In this document: positions 60,155 through 60,174 of the stretch, piece after piece
Layout: each line of letters opens with the position of its first letter
Numbering within the stretch: position 1 is the stretch's first letter
Assembly: GCA_964512285.1 (NCBI GenBank)
Contig: CAZEJO010000008.1
Span: 1-60,174 of the forward strand
Direction of reading: 5' to 3'
DNA length: 60,174 bases
Source: SM23-28-2 sp964512285
GTDB lineage: Bacteria; Chloroflexota; Dehalococcoidia; SM23-28-2
Program-made: the position numbers and the translations under genes
Notes under the pieces: generated by a model
Database searches by the model: none
What the model was told of the DNA's origin: nothing
Seen by the model: only the letters and a program-made list of their open reading frames with translations

Positions 60155-60174
60155 TTTGTCTAACCGTATACTCA

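Overview
The window is about 60 kb of GC-rich (low 60s percent by eye) bacterial chromosome. Gene order is dense and operonic, with Shine-Dalgarno sites and frequent GTG/TTG starts. Two F420-type proteins, an acetone-carboxylase-type operon beside a B12 acyl-CoA mutase, several FYYGWW-type MFS permeases and PAS/HD-GYP proteins fit an uncultured Chloroflexota, perhaps Dehalococcoidia-like. That placement is inference (about 0.6). There is no rRNA, intact tRNA, CRISPR array or insertion sequence. The only mobile-DNA traces are a 41-nt tRNA 3' half that resembles an integrase attachment site, a cyclase-domain remnant and a low-GC hypothetical gene.

Layout. 1-161: tail of a glycyl radical enzyme cut by the window edge. 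0.2-3.1 kb: secreted CAP/DUF333/beta-helix protein. 3.3-4.2 kb: epoxide-hydrolase-like enzyme. 4.2-7.9 kb (minus): FrhB-like protein plus indolepyruvate:ferredoxin oxidoreductase IorAB. 8-9.8 kb: sORF, low-GC hypothetical, cyclase remnant and an esterase. 9.9-11.2 kb (minus): VOC protein and LLM/F420-type oxidoreductase. 11.7-16.1 kb: complete sugar ABC importer. 16.3-18.8 kb: alpha/beta hydrolase and acyl-CoA synthetase. 19-26.2 kb: divergent two-subunit B12 mutase followed by three acetone-carboxylase-type subunits; this is the strongest candidate for an undescribed pathway. 26.3-27.7 kb: glycosyltransferase. 27.8-30.9 kb: histidine kinase, response regulator and a divergent secreted PDZ protein, with 11-bp-spaced repeats between them. 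31.2-35.2 kb: MacAB-like exporter whose adaptor carries 33-residue repeats. 36.1-43.0 kb: cyclic-di-GMP island (a 1315-aa MEDS/5xPAS/GGDEF/HD-GYP protein, a membrane HD-GYP protein with HD changed to HN, and a receiver-like protein with Asp replaced by Glu). 43.1-45.2 kb: glucose-dehydrogenase-like enzyme and methyltransferase. 45.4-49.6 kb: three MFS permeases with three near-identical promoters exactly 1431 bp apart. 49.6-50.9 kb: pyrE and lepB. 51.1-54.5 kb: ECF sigma factor, anti-sigma factor and two SIMPL lipoproteins. 54.7-58.1 kb: riboflavin operon ribD-ribE-ribBA-ribH from a sigma-A-like promoter, with no FMN riboswitch visible. 58.2-60.1 kb: EF-Tu-domain-2-like small protein, MerR-type HTH regulator and HAD hydrolase.

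How the genes may work together. The left third looks catabolic: sugar import, esterases, 2-oxoacid oxidation to ferredoxin with a possible F420-linked partner, CoA activation, and ketone carboxylation plus carbon-skeleton rearrangement. The middle is envelope sensing and export plus cyclic-di-GMP signalling. The right third is housekeeping. All functions are read from motifs; no database search was possible.
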